NCBI GenBank assembly: GCA_002224055.1
Contig: AZLU01000296.1
Coordinates: forward strand, 1-43,285
Length of the DNA: 43,285 nt
Reading direction: 5' to 3'
Origin: Pezizomycotina sp. ARF18
Lineage: Eukaryota > Ascomycota
The notes beneath the pieces are model-generated. The model saw only the letters and a list, made by a program, of their open reading frames with translations. It searched no databases and was not told the DNA's origin. Position 1 is the first letter of the stretch; every line of letters starts with the position of its first letter. The position numbers and the translations under genes were made by a program. Shown here one piece after another: positions 12,384 through 22,598 of the stretch.

Positions 12384-13283
12384 ATGTATCACATTCTCGC
12401 CCTCACTCTCCTCGCCGGCTTGACTGCTGTTTCCGCTCAGGACAGCGTGTCGGAATACCCTCCGGTCGTTCCTTCTACTATCCCGGATGCTACGAGAACT
12501 GCTTGTGCAACAGTCAGGTGCGCAAAAAATAAATCCTCTCGCCGTATTTTATACGTATAATTTGAGGATTCTAACAAAATTTTCTCTTCCCGAATTTAGC
12601 TGGCGTCGTGCGTCTTCTTTGCCAAGATCAAAACTCCGGTCTGCAATACGTCAACACATGCGATCCTGTTAGTAAACATCCTTGCCCCTGAGTACATATC
12701 GTGTGAATTGGTCAGTGCAGTCTTAATAATGGAATTTGGGAGTGCTGACATGATTATCGAAATTTCCTAGGATGAACTTACCTACCAATGCGTCTGCCAC
12801 GACGGAAAGTCGCCGAATGCTACGCAGTATTCTCAGACGAGTATGAATAAATTCTCGCCCATTCGATTACCAGCAGAGAGTATGAAGGCGTTTACTAACG
12901 GAGTATCTCATTTGAACAGTGCCTTACTATATCTGCCAGCAGCAAGTCATAAATTGCGTTGATGCTTGTGGCAACGATAACATTGCGGTGAGGCCTGCAA
13001 GTCAAACAAGCGCTGCGGTGCCTCTGACCCAAGCCGCCGAAATCTACCTCCTCTTCCAAGGGCAGCAAGCCACTCCGACTAGCGACTCTAGCACCGTCGC
13101 TTACGACGGTTTTGGTGGAGATTCTACTGCGACTGGAACTGCCGGCTCTACTGCTACCGGTGGTCTAGCGGTTCCGCCATCAACCTCAAGAATGCCGGCA
13201 ACGGTCTTGCCGCCTTCGAACTCTACAGTGCTGCCGTCCTGATCGCCTCTTTCGGACTTTCGATAGTCGCTTTCATGCAGTAA
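12384..13283 (+). CDS. Small secreted Cys-rich protein, DUF7707-like, GPI-anchored
   Basis: The start is ATG 12384 in the context ATCACAATG. Residues 1-18 form a signal peptide, MYHILALTLLAGLTAVSA. Introns are 12518-12599, 12668-12770 and 12841-12919; the last joins ACG-A|TG to give QTMPYYICQQ. The assembled Cys pattern is PGCYENCLCNSQ, LASCV..LCQDQNSGLQYVNTCDP, DELTYQCVCHDGKSPN, PYYICQQQVINCVDACGNDN, EACKSNKRCG. This resembles fungal DUF7707, where I recall a CDP..LTY.C.C motif followed by a Pro-aromatic..IC motif. A Ser/Thr/Gly linker (STATGTAGSTATG) then leads to a hydrophobic C-terminus, AVLIASFGLSIVAFMQ, as in GPI attachment signals, with stop TAA at 13281-13283. Frame breaks near 12475, 12615, 12987 and 13170 fit indel errors. 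The likely location is plasma membrane or cell wall; the function is unknown. Confidence 0.75.
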
Positions 13284-14324
13284 AATATATCAATTGTGAA
13301 TAAGTTGCAAGGTTAGAGATAGGAGGAGGACCTTATTATATACATTGTTATGCTCGTTCTTTTCTTTCCGATTTTTTTCATCGGAAAAAACAACTTACTT
13401 GTGGAATTTGATAATGGGTTGGAATTACTATCGGAGGGATTGTATAATTACATTTTATTTAATACCTGGTTTGTTCTTTCTTCTTTAATGAATTGAGGGA
13501 CGACGTTCAAAAGGTGTCTGTCTACCTTTTCTCTTTTCAGAGTGGATAAATTGTTCTATTTGCTCTTTTTTTATGATATGATTGGTTTCAAGAAAAGTCG
13601 ATGTTTTCTTTCGGCGTCAACTGTAAACTTAGTTAGGAAGTCTGAAGAATTCAATTCTGTCAAATATGACAAATTACTTTAGTGGAAAAGACGAGATGAA
13701 TATTTGCGCAAATATCTATTGATTCGCAAGTATTTCTCTTCGTGGAAAGAATTGCCCCGCCAACGACGATAATCATTTCAACGAATTTTTGAAAATCAAT
13801 ATATATTAGACTGGGAAATGATCAGAAGAAACGTTGTTATTTTTTCTCTATTTGACTCCTCCACGGTCACTTTAACAGAGCTCGCGAAGTCGCAATTCTG
13901 GGGCATCTTTGTATGCGTAGTGCTCTTCTCGACTCTTCCCTGTACCGATAGATACTTTTCAATAACGAGACGAGACCTAATAATATGTCAGAGAGGGGCG
14001 TTGGATTAAGCTCAGGTAAATTTATTTTAAGCCTAAAGTATAAAGCTATTCTCCCGTGGTAGACACGTGGGGGAACGTTTTACGTTGGTTTCAAAGTTAT
14101 CTGCCTTGGCAGGACGTAGATTCGACGATACGAAGAAGCCCTGTTCCGTTCAGTGATGGTGCTTGAAATTCTTCCAGCTAGATCACTCTCAGAATATTTG
14201 TAGAACCGCCCTCGAGGGGTGGTCTTAATATTATATTTATACATCCCTTCAGTATTCGGCAAATAATTGGGCATCTGTCGCTTAACAACAAACCTTATAC
14301 GCATGCGTTTTCTCCATACTTACC

Positions 14325-14347
14325 TTTTTTTTTTTTTTTTTTTTTTT
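14325..14347. repeat. T23 homopolymer
   Basis: An uninterrupted T run in non-coding sequence; its length is error-prone in most sequencing chemistries. Confidence 0.9.
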
Positions 14348-15245
14348 CCGTCTGATATTCAGGAACGAGTTTTCTTGTCGTACATGCATGAAAATACGTC
14401 TTTGACACTCGGTTCTTCGGCAAAATGCAGATAGCATTTAATGTTCCTGTCGACTTTCAACCGGTCAAGTGATCGTCGGCATTTCGGGGCCGAAACTTTT
14501 CGCACAAAGAACGTCAGGGTCCTCATGGGGATGTCCTTCATGCCCAGGTCTCTTGGGCTCTCTTCCTTTGTTTCTTATCGAGGGTCTACCTAAGCTGTTG
14601 GAAGGGAAGGTCAAAGGGCCAATGACGATTTAGCGGGATCGTTATTTCTGCTTTTAATGCCGTTCTTGTAAGTATTCCTCAGCGACTTCACAGCCCACCC
14701 TGCTAAGCCACAAGCAAGCATCATCCGAGCATCATTCTTATATTATTATTGTGTCCAACACAAATCTCATCCCACTAACTGCCACCCACTTAAAAAAAAA
14801 AATAAAAATAAAAAAAATCTCCTTGTCGGCTCGGCACTCTCAAATCCGCAGCAATAACTTTCCTCTGTCAAAAATCCCTCGTGGCTCTGGCTGGCCCACC
14901 CTCGTCTTCTGCATCATCGCTTGTCTCCTTCTTGTCTTTTTCTATTTCTATTTCCATTTTCTATTTCTATATTTTCTTTCCTTTTTAAATCGTCATCTTT
15001 CTTTCTGGTTCCTGTTCCCCCCTTTTTTTTCTCTTCTTTCCCCCTGTTCTTTTTTTGCAGATCGAGTGTGATGGATTGATTGTCTCGTTATCTTCAAATT
15101 TGAACCCACCGTTGAACCCTCCCCTTGAGGTGCCTATTTTTGGGGAGTTGCACAACCTCAACAAAATTTCTGGAAAAAAGGGAGCTCCAGTTTTTTTTTT
15201 TTTTCCAATTCCGACCCTGTTTAACTACGACCCCATTTTCTTTTG

Positions 15246-15275
<30 letters not shown>
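15246..15275. repeat. A30 homopolymer upstream of the PX gene
   Basis: An uninterrupted A run 140 bp upstream of the chosen start of the YPT35-like gene. It creates an artefactual poly-Lys open frame. Confidence 0.95.
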
Positions 15276-15279
<4 letters not shown>

Positions 15280-15416
15280 TCAGGACAAATGGATCTCCCA
15301 TCGCGACGGTAGTCAGCCCCTCCGCATCCTTCGACCTAAACCTCCAAGCATATCCGCCTCCGACCTACCACACTAGCACCGCCGTCACCATCCCTTCCTC
15401 AACATCACAAAGCACA

Positions 15417-16246
15417 ATGACCTCGCGGCCGCGGACGGCACCTTCGCCGTCTCCGAAACTAAAATCGAAATCCTCTTCAACCACAGTAACAGCGGCGGAC
15501 GCATTACCCCCGCCGAACCCGTCGCCGATGATGACGCCCGCGATGCGGACGCGGATGCGCACGGCTTCGGGGTCCAGCATGACTTTTTTACAACCGGGAC
15601 CGATAACGCTCGTGGACCACACGCTGGAACCGTCGGACAGGAGCGCGGGGTTATTCGCTAGGAGCGTGATCGTGAGTGATTACACGATCGTCAGCGGGAA
15701 GCAGCAGGATGAGGAGCGCGGGCGCTTACGTTTGCTGGAATATTACGGTGGAGACGCTGGAGGGGCATAAGATACTGATACGGAAGAGGTAATGGAAAAA
15801 ACGCCTTCTTCATTTTATCACTACAACTGGGCGGGAGAAATCAGGGAAGAACGAAACGAGGGAGCGAAGATTATGCGAAGATTGTAGGAGAAAAACAATT
15901 TGGGTTTGGCTAATTCGTTATCGTTACCACTTTTGCAGATACTCGGAATTCGTCGCCCTGCGGGATAAGCTCCTAGCTTCGTTTCCTCACAGCAAAGCCG
16001 CTCTCCCCGCGCTGCCGCCGAAGAGCATGGTTTCCAAATTCAGACCAAAGTTCTGGAGAATAGAAGAAAAGGCTTGAATTACTTTTTATCGTAAGATCAG
16101 TCCCTACGAGCTTCCTTTGTGAATCTTTGTGGAAAAAAGGAACAGCTGATTACTAGTCTGCTTTTCTTCGTCGATAGGTGTATTCTCATGAACCCAGATT
16201 TTCGGGTTCGCCTTTAATCAAAGGATTTTTGTTCGATTACGAATAA
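15417..16246 (+). CDS. YPT35: PX-domain endosomal protein, YPT35-like
   Basis: The chosen start is ATG 15417 (MTSRPRTAPSPSPKLKSK), the first methionine in the frame leading into the PX domain; an upstream start around 15290 is possible. A Pro/Ser-rich N-terminus is followed by the PX fold: VIVSDYTIVSGKQ, then AYVCWNITVETLEGHKILI and RKRYSEFVALRDKLLASFP, where RYSEF is the phosphoinositide-contacting segment, then ALPALPPKSMVSKFRPKF. It ends LNYFLS-CILMNPDF-GSPLIKGFLFDYE, stop TAA 16244-16246. Introns are 15789-15938 (splitting KR|YSEF) and 16091-16177. The size (about 220 residues) and short C-terminus match Ypt35, which binds PI3P on endosomes and in yeast recruits the lipid-transfer protein Vps13. 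Frame changes occur near 15720, 16050 and 16200. Confidence 0.82.
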
Positions 16247-18117
16247 AATGGTGAGTTTTTGTTCATATCTCAACGCAAACGAAAAAAGCAAAGGGAAAGG
16301 GGAGAGAACCAGCGGTCGTGGAGTACCCCCTCTAAAGATGGACAAAAGTATAAACAACATACGGAAAGAACAAAATGGAACGAGATCACGTTTTTTTATA
16401 AAATGGCAAGATAGAGATCAGAGGATAATGCTAGAGGGTCACTCGAAAACTCAAATCTCGAGACTAGTCGGTCTTTTCTTTGCCTAGAAGAAGGGGAAAT
16501 GTCTTCTGTGGATCTTCGTCTTAATATGGGGGAACGTTTGCAGGTTTTACGGGCATCGTTTCGTCATATCTATGCATATTTGTCGCTGCAAGGATCCATA
16601 CGCTCAGATCTGCTCCATCCTCTGCCATTTCCTTTTCTTTCCTTCTTTCCCTTGCTCCCCCTCTCTTGCTTTTTTTGGATGCGGACTTTACAATTGTGTT
16701 GGATGTTCTAGCCTTGATGAGGTTTTTTGCTGGGCTGGTGTTTATTGGGTCCTTTTTTTGGTTCGTAGGACATTCTCTTCATAACACAAATTCTTACTTT
16801 TTTTGTGCGTTTCCTTCCCGCTTTTCGCTATTGAGCATGTCCAGCGATCATTGTATAGTCAGGAAGCAAAATCCCATTTTTAAAAATGTATGCATAGCCT
16901 GTCATTCTTCAAACATTTCCACCTTTTTTTCCATATGTACATTTTTCTTCGTTTTCTTCGTCTTTCCTTTTCTTCCAAAAAGGCATACATCTATGGGGAT
17001 TTTATAATTTTATAATTGCAAGGAGGATGGGTATTTATATCAGCTTAAAAATGTATCGTCATTTTTTTATATACCCTCTTATGTAAAGGAGGGGGTTATG
17101 AGGGACTATGGTAGTAGTTAAATTACAAACTAAGTTTAATAATATATACCGTTGTAGTGGTACTGACATACCAAATACTAAATAAGGATGTATAAGGGAG
17201 TATATAAGTATATGGACGATGGAAAGACGGGAAGGAGAGGAAGAGAAAATATATAGTATGTGGATTTGTTGATTAATAGTTCTTTTTGTAGGTTTCTACA
17301 ACTACTTAGGGTATTTGTAGAACATGAGTATGCATCGTACAAATAAGAGAAAAGAAAAAAAGAGTATGTAGAAAAGTAAAGAATATGGACATGATGCTTT
17401 TTCCCCCCTTGGTTTTAAAAAACATTTCGACATGAAAACTGGAAGAGAAAACAATGAAAACTCCAAAATTGTGATAATAAATGAAGAAACAACGTTGGCT
17501 AGCATCGACGCCATCTCAAAGCAATTATTAACAAGTATAGAAAAAAAACATTTAACACCGGTCAATGATAGTAAACTCCGAAAGAAAAAGAACTAAACGT
17601 TAAGCATGAACAGGGGAATATAGGGGCATAAACGTTCCGGTCGTGAAGCTGTTATGTACGCTAGTGTACAGGAGGGTTTGTACATTTAAAAGAACAGTTT
17701 TTTGTGCAGTTGTTAATGTTGCTAAAATCAATTAGCGGAAAGATGTCAATATTTTTTGTAGCCTGCAGGGCTCGTTTGTTCGTGGGCTTGCTTATTGGTA
17801 CTGAAATCGAGGTTGGATGGCGAGAAAGAGAGGAAGGATTAGCGATTTTTAATCTGAGCAAACGTAAAAGAAAGAAAAAAAAAATGCCTGGAGATGTTCA
17901 TTATACTAGGCATAAAATGAGTCGTAAAAATATTTCATAGAACCAGAAAATGGCCAAAGTAAATGCTTGAGAGAGGTACAGTCCACGCAGTGAACGAAGC
18001 TTTAAGACAATAAAAATCGATAAGACAGGTAAAGTTTGTGAAGTTGAAGTATATAATGAGAGAAGGGAGCAAGAGGTCATAAAGTAGGGTGATGATTAGA
18101 GAGGTTGACTATGCTCC
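16247..18117. other. Intergenic region between the PX gene and the SAS4-like gene
   Basis: These are the 3' flanks of two convergent genes. The plus strand is T-rich at 16610-17000, giving hydrophobic open frames (such as 16666-17007) that look like translated low-complexity sequence. The open frames at 17302-17565 and 17661-17861 on the minus strand have no recognisable features. No gene is called. Confidence 0.5.
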
Positions 18118-20071
18118 CTACGCTCCGGTCTTCTGCCTTTTATTTCGGGTCATGGGAGCGCTGGATGCCGACTCTTCGGGNNNNNNNNNNNNNNNNNNNN
18201 NNNNNNNNNNNNNNNNNNNNNNNNNNNNNNNNNNNNNNNNNNNNNNNNNNNNNNNNNNNNNNNNNNNNNNNNNNNNNNNNNNNNNNNNNNNNNNNNNNNN
18301 NNNNNNNNNNNNNNNNNNNNNNNNNNNNNNNNNNNNNNNNNNNNNNNNNNNNNNNNNNNNCAGTTCTGCCTCGATCTCTGCCTGAACGCCTTTCCCTGTT
18401 GATATCCTTCCAATTTTTCCAAACTTTTCCCTGATCTTAAAGCGCTCATTCTTGTCCACGGCATCCCTGATATACTTGATGCGTAAGCCCGTTTTTCCGA
18501 GAGACTTTCCACTTCCTCCTTGGTGATACCTGTCAAGCTCCTAACCTCAAATAGTCTCAGCCAGTTATCGCTCTCGAGTCCTTCAGGTAGTCGCTAAGCT
18601 CCTGAGCCTGTTGGTGAAGGTTTCTTGCTCCGCAGTTTTACCAAGGTTCTTTTTTGAGCGACTTTTTGTGAGCCTCGAAGTAGATGTCGTCGCTAAGAGG
18701 GTCCGTTGTTGACTCTTTAATATCTTTTGCATATTTTGAGAAGTCAACTTGCCCTATGCTCATGTACAATCCTGTCTCTGGTCGCTTTTTTGTGGGTGGT
18801 TCTGATGTTCGGGGCTGATGCCTCTGCCAGAGCCTGGGAGGAGCTGCTCCCTGGCCTGCTGGCCTGCTTATCTTCGTCCAGCGCTCTGATGACGATCGCT
18901 TCTTGCCTCTCTGACGTTTCGGCGGTTCCTCTTCCTCTTCCTCGTCGTCTTCATCAACGATTTCCATCTCGATATCAATGCCGACGAGATCTTTAATGTA
19001 CCAAAAAAAAAAAAAAAAAAAAAAAAAAAGGGTTAGCCAAGGCCGTACACCAGACAGACAGTAAAATATTGTGGCGAACGGGAAAGCATTCTTACAATGA
19101 AGAAAGTAGTGACTTGCCTTCTTGGAGTTCCTTTTGGTGATTTCCCACCATTCTGACGAGATATCGGGTATGTCCTTAAAAAATTGCCCTTTCTCGGTCA
19201 GACCGGACTTTACGGGCGAGAGATCTCTTAGAATCCGCCGCTGGTGGCTGGAGCTGAGCATTATTACTCGAGTAGGAGGAGATGCTGCTCTGGGGTGTTG
19301 CCGGACGAAGGGTGGTACCTAGCCGCATCTTCGTTACGGGCATCCTTCCTCCAGATATTGAAAGTCGAGCGCTCCTCGGTGCTATCGGAGGCTGGTCAAC
19401 TGTCCGAACACCATCGGCACCGGTGACGCTGGCTTGGCGGTACCCTTCTTCGCCGCGCGCTTGCTCCGTGGCTGCGCAATTGGCCGGTGTGATGCTGCTG
19501 TTGCAGCCTTCGCGACGTGAGTCGTTTTCTTCGGGGGAGCTTCATCCTCGATTCGTCGCATTTTCTTCTTCAGCCTGTGCCTTCGTTGAGGCGCGGGACT
19601 CTGTGGAGCCTTGTTGCGCTGTGAAACGCGCCGCTTCTGCTGCGTGGTTTTCTTTCCGGGGTTGGTTGTCTGTTGGAGGTGGTGGAGGAGGGCGTACGGA
19701 CTTTAGGCGAGCGCCGCGCTGCCGCTTGCTTTCTTCGAGCGAGGGTTCGAAGGGGGAGGGGCGTCCGAGTATGTGGAGTCGTGATCGTCGTTTTCGGAAG
19801 TTATGTCACCCTCCTGCTCCTGTGAATTGGGAACACCGGCATCTGTGGTAGTTTATATAAAGGGCACGTTAACGCCAGTTTTTCTCTAGATACCCTCCGA
19901 CAATGGCATTGTTTGACGGAGAACGGGGAACGAAAAGGGAAAAGAAATTTTGACAGAAAAGGGAGAGAATCATACCATCTTCCTCCGAGTTGCTCTGGCT
20001 CGTTGTGTTATTGTGGATGGGGTAAGGGTGGAGGAGGTCAAATTGACAAGTTGCTTCATGATTCTGATCAT
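18118..20071 (-). CDS. Nuclear protein with SAS4-like region, interrupted by assembly gap
   Basis: Reading on the minus strand, a short first exon (candidate ATG 20069-20071 or 20057-20059, ending RARATRRKM) joins after about 19977 to DAGVPNSQEQEGDITSENDD, beginning near 19849. A Lys/Pro/Ala-rich basic region follows (RIEDEAPPKKTTHVAKA), then KDIPDISSEWWEITKRNSKK. A canonical intron at 18991-19095 (GTAAGA...AAAG, with T27 near its acceptor) leads to LVGIDIEMEIVDEDDEEEEE, KKRPETGLYMSIGQVDFSKY, DPLSDDIYFEAHKKSLKK, NWLRLFEVR-LTGITKEEVE and RFKIREKFGKIGRISTGKG. The DPL.D..Y..AHKK...L...DNWLRL layout resembles the SAS4 domain of the SAS histone-acetyltransferase complex; this is a family-level inference. 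After the N gap the frame resumes and ends KRQKTGA, stop at 18118. Frame breaks surround 18640, 18560 and 19700. Start and exon 1 are tentative. Confidence 0.5.
18181..18360. other. Assembly gap of 180 N
   Basis: Exactly 180 undetermined bases lie inside the C-terminal coding part of the SAS4-like gene. The minus-strand frame is open on both sides, so about 60 codons are missing if the size estimate is right. Confidence 1.
19003..19029. repeat. A27 tract (T27 on the coding strand) inside the SAS4-like intron
   Basis: On the transcribed (minus) strand this is a 27-nt U tract ending about 12 nt before the 3' splice site at 18991, acting as an extreme polypyrimidine tract. Confidence 0.85.
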
Positions 20072-20320
20072 CTCCGTGAGAGTCGCTTTCTTCCGCCGTT
20101 TCTTTTTTTTGTATTTGTTATTCTTCTTTTTTTTTTTTTTTTTTTTTTGCAGGGTGTTAGTTATATCATGGAATCTAGCGATGGGTGCGGGAAAAGAAAA
20201 GAGGTGGACAAAGACTCGAGGCACGGCAAACTGAAATCCCGCGAAATTCCTCAAAGCGTGAAGGTCTTTTTCTCCAGCGTTAACGACTCGCTATAAAGTC
20301 AGGTCAAGGCCGATTAATTG

Positions 20321-20396
20321 GAATAATAAAAAAAAATAAAAAAATAAAAAAATAAAAAAAAAATAAATAAATAAAAAAATAAGAAATAAAAAAAAA
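20321..20396. repeat. A-rich ATAAA-type low-complexity block
   Basis: This 76-bp tract is almost only A with T every 3-8 bases. It is roughly complementary to the T-rich block at 20547-20630, about 150 bp away. Confidence 0.85.
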
Positions 20397-20546
20397 GGTT
20401 ATAACAGGAGGCCGTGAAGTCGTGAACTGAAGATGTCGTTTTTGTAAAAGAATTAATGAGAGAATGGAGGAATGTTTTGAAAAATGGAGGTCTCTGAGAA
20501 GATGCCCTTTGTCTTTCTTTCTCTTTTGTTCTTTGCTATGAGCTCG

Positions 20547-20630
20547 TTTTATTTTATTATTTATTTATTTTATTTTATTTTATTTTATTTTATTTTATTT
20601 TATTTTTTTTATTTTATTTTATTTATTTTT
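20547..20630. repeat. (TTTTA)n pentanucleotide repeat block
   Basis: This is a repeat of ATTTT units with small length changes. It could pair with the A-rich block at 20321-20396 to make an imperfect hairpin. Confidence 0.9.
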
Positions 20631-21928
20631 GGTTTATTTTTTGGTGTTCGGAGGTTAAATAAAGGAGTCGTGTGGTGGTTGTTGGAAGTGGAAAAGGAAA
20701 AGAAAGGGCAGTTTTGAGGTTTTTTCTTTTGTTTCTTTTTGTCGACACAGTAATATATAAAATAATATTCTATAAAAAAAAAAAAAAAAAAAAACCTAAC
20801 AGTGGAATAGATAATTAGAGGAAACACTCCTTAGGTACTTTGTATATTTTAAATAATTGATTGAAGAAGTAAAATGTGTTGATTTTTTCTCACAGCTATC
20901 AAGGTGTTCCTGCGAGGACCTTATTATTATTTATTTCATCTTGTCGCGGATAGCTGACCTCGATTCCTCAAAGAGATGTGAGCATTAGCTTCTGTCATAT
21001 AATTTTATATTCCCATTGTATTCTTTTCATTCAGAACGGCTTTCGCTTTAGCTTTATATTATTATTATTTTTTACTCGGTCTTGCAAGGTTATGTTGGTG
21101 CCTTTTTTTTTTTTTCCCTCGAGAAAGATGATATATTTTCATCCCATATCTCTAATATAAATTGTTTAACGTGCGATGTTCTTCCAGTAAGCTCTGTCAT
21201 GGCTGATATCACCCCTAGCTACTACTAGCTACTGATCGCACTTTTCGGACAGGAAGGCACAATATCTCTGGAGCGTCGTGAAATACATATGCTAGGCTGC
21301 GTGGCTAAGCAGCAATTAGTAGTATAAATATAGGTATATACAACTTCAAGGCTTTTTGTTCAAGTATCAATCACGTTGTGTGTGTCCTTTGGGTGAGGGC
21401 TGAGGATTCGATATATATAAATGTGTTCACTCCTAATACAAACATGCATGCGCTGCAATTATTGCTACTGCTGTCCATAGCTAAGTAAGTATCAGTAGTA
21501 ATAGCTAATTACGGTAACAATAGTAGGTACCGCATTAATGGTAACCTTATTCAATGCTACTTATACCATCCCTGTAGCTCCTCTGTGCGACTGAGCATTT
21601 TTGAGGAGTGTAGGATGTCCCTTCTTGATGCTATTGACGTTCCTGATTTCTCTATTTTCTCCAGATATAAATTCGCAAATTTTGCTAGGATATAAAATAT
21701 CTAAAACAATCATGTATCTACTATCTATGTAGTAATAGCAAGATCGAGCTCCAGGGATTTGATTACGTGCATCTTTTTTATTACAGTCTGCTGTCTTATA
21801 TTTTACCGTACGGTCAATAGAATGTATATATGTCCTAAAATAATCGAAACCTGGAGTATATATTATTATCTCCTGAGATGTCGTGACTGCAAACTCATCT
21901 TTTGCGAAAACTACTACATTAAAGCTAC

Positions 21929-21955
21929 AAAAAAAAAAAAAAAAAAAAAAAAAAA
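21929..21955. repeat. A27 homopolymer
   Basis: An uninterrupted A run in the intergenic region upstream of TAF2. Confidence 0.95.
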
Positions 21956-22081
21956 GATAAAGGGAAGAAAGAAAGGATAGAAGAACCAAAATTAGATCAC
22001 AATCACGTCTATGTATATACTTAGCATACGATAGCTACTAATATCTGTAAAGTAGTCTATAGTCCGATATAAAAGGGAAAC

Positions 22082-22107
22082 AAAAAAAAAAAAAAAAAAA
22101 AAAAAAA
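22082..22107. repeat. A26 homopolymer
   Basis: An uninterrupted A run about 130 bp from the previous one. Confidence 0.95.
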
Positions 22108-22270
22108 GACAGCAACAGCTTACCCTAGAACCAGTCAAGAGTCCGAGACTACCTTAACCTTTCCTCCCTCTTTCATTTTCTTTTCTTCGGGAAAAAAGCA
22201 AGCGCGATACACTGTAGATACTTCAGCCTTTGCAATATCTTAAGCATTTCTCTTCTACCCATCAGAGGCC

Positions 22271-22271
<1 letters not shown>

Positions 22272-22309
<38 letters not shown>
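22272..22309. repeat. (TAA)12 microsatellite
   Basis: An uninterrupted TAA trinucleotide repeat. Its end overlaps a 17-bp sequence that recurs at 22381-22397. Confidence 0.95.
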
Positions 22310-22560
22310 TATACCAATACTGCCTTATCAGTACCGCGTCTTCAATTGGATCAGGTACTTAAGTATTAAAAATGTATTATAATAATATATACCAATATAT
22401 ATATTCTAAATAACAAGATAGAATAATAACAGAAATAATAGAATAATATTAATATGCTTTACTTTTATAGAATCTTAGAAGGGGTTTCACGCGGGTGTCG
22501 GAAAGGCTAAAAAAGAAAAGAAAGGCTAAAAGGTAAAAAGAAGGAGCCGCCGCCATAAGG

Positions 22561-22562
<2 letters not shown>

Positions 22563-22594
<32 letters not shown>
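22563..22594. repeat. A32 homopolymer
   Basis: The longest A run of the window, followed by a TATACATATATATACATCG segment. Confidence 0.95.

Positions 22595-22598
<4 letters not shown>

Larger units (their letters stand above)
13284..15416. other. Intergenic region with T23 tract
   Basis: This is the 3' flank of the secreted-protein gene and the 5' flank of the PX gene. Small open frames at 13818-14009, 14080-14304 and 14359-14541 have no recognisable domain or signal. The region holds a T23 run at 14325-14347, a CT-rich block at about 14925-15060 ending in TTTTTTTGCAG (a possible 5'-UTR acceptor), and an A30 run at 15246-15275 just before the PX coding sequence. Confidence 0.55.

Noticed and set aside
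13818-14009. 63-codon hydrophobic open frame
   Set aside because: Looks like translated AT-rich spacer; no homology recognised and no regulatory context.
15243-15770. Continuous open frame starting with a poly-Lys run as the N-terminus of the PX protein
   Set aside because: The Lys run is the A30 homopolymer; no PX protein starts this way, and a methionine at 15417 in the same frame gives a sensible N-terminus.
16666-17007. 113-codon Phe/Leu-rich open frame resembling a membrane protein
   Set aside because: Hydrophobicity follows from T-rich low-complexity sequence; no conserved motif.
19100-19125. Possible GC-AG intron donor (AAG|GCAAGT) in the SAS4-like gene
   Set aside because: A canonical GTAAGA donor 20 bp downstream gives a correct phase to the next exon (LVGIDIEME), while the GC donor does not.
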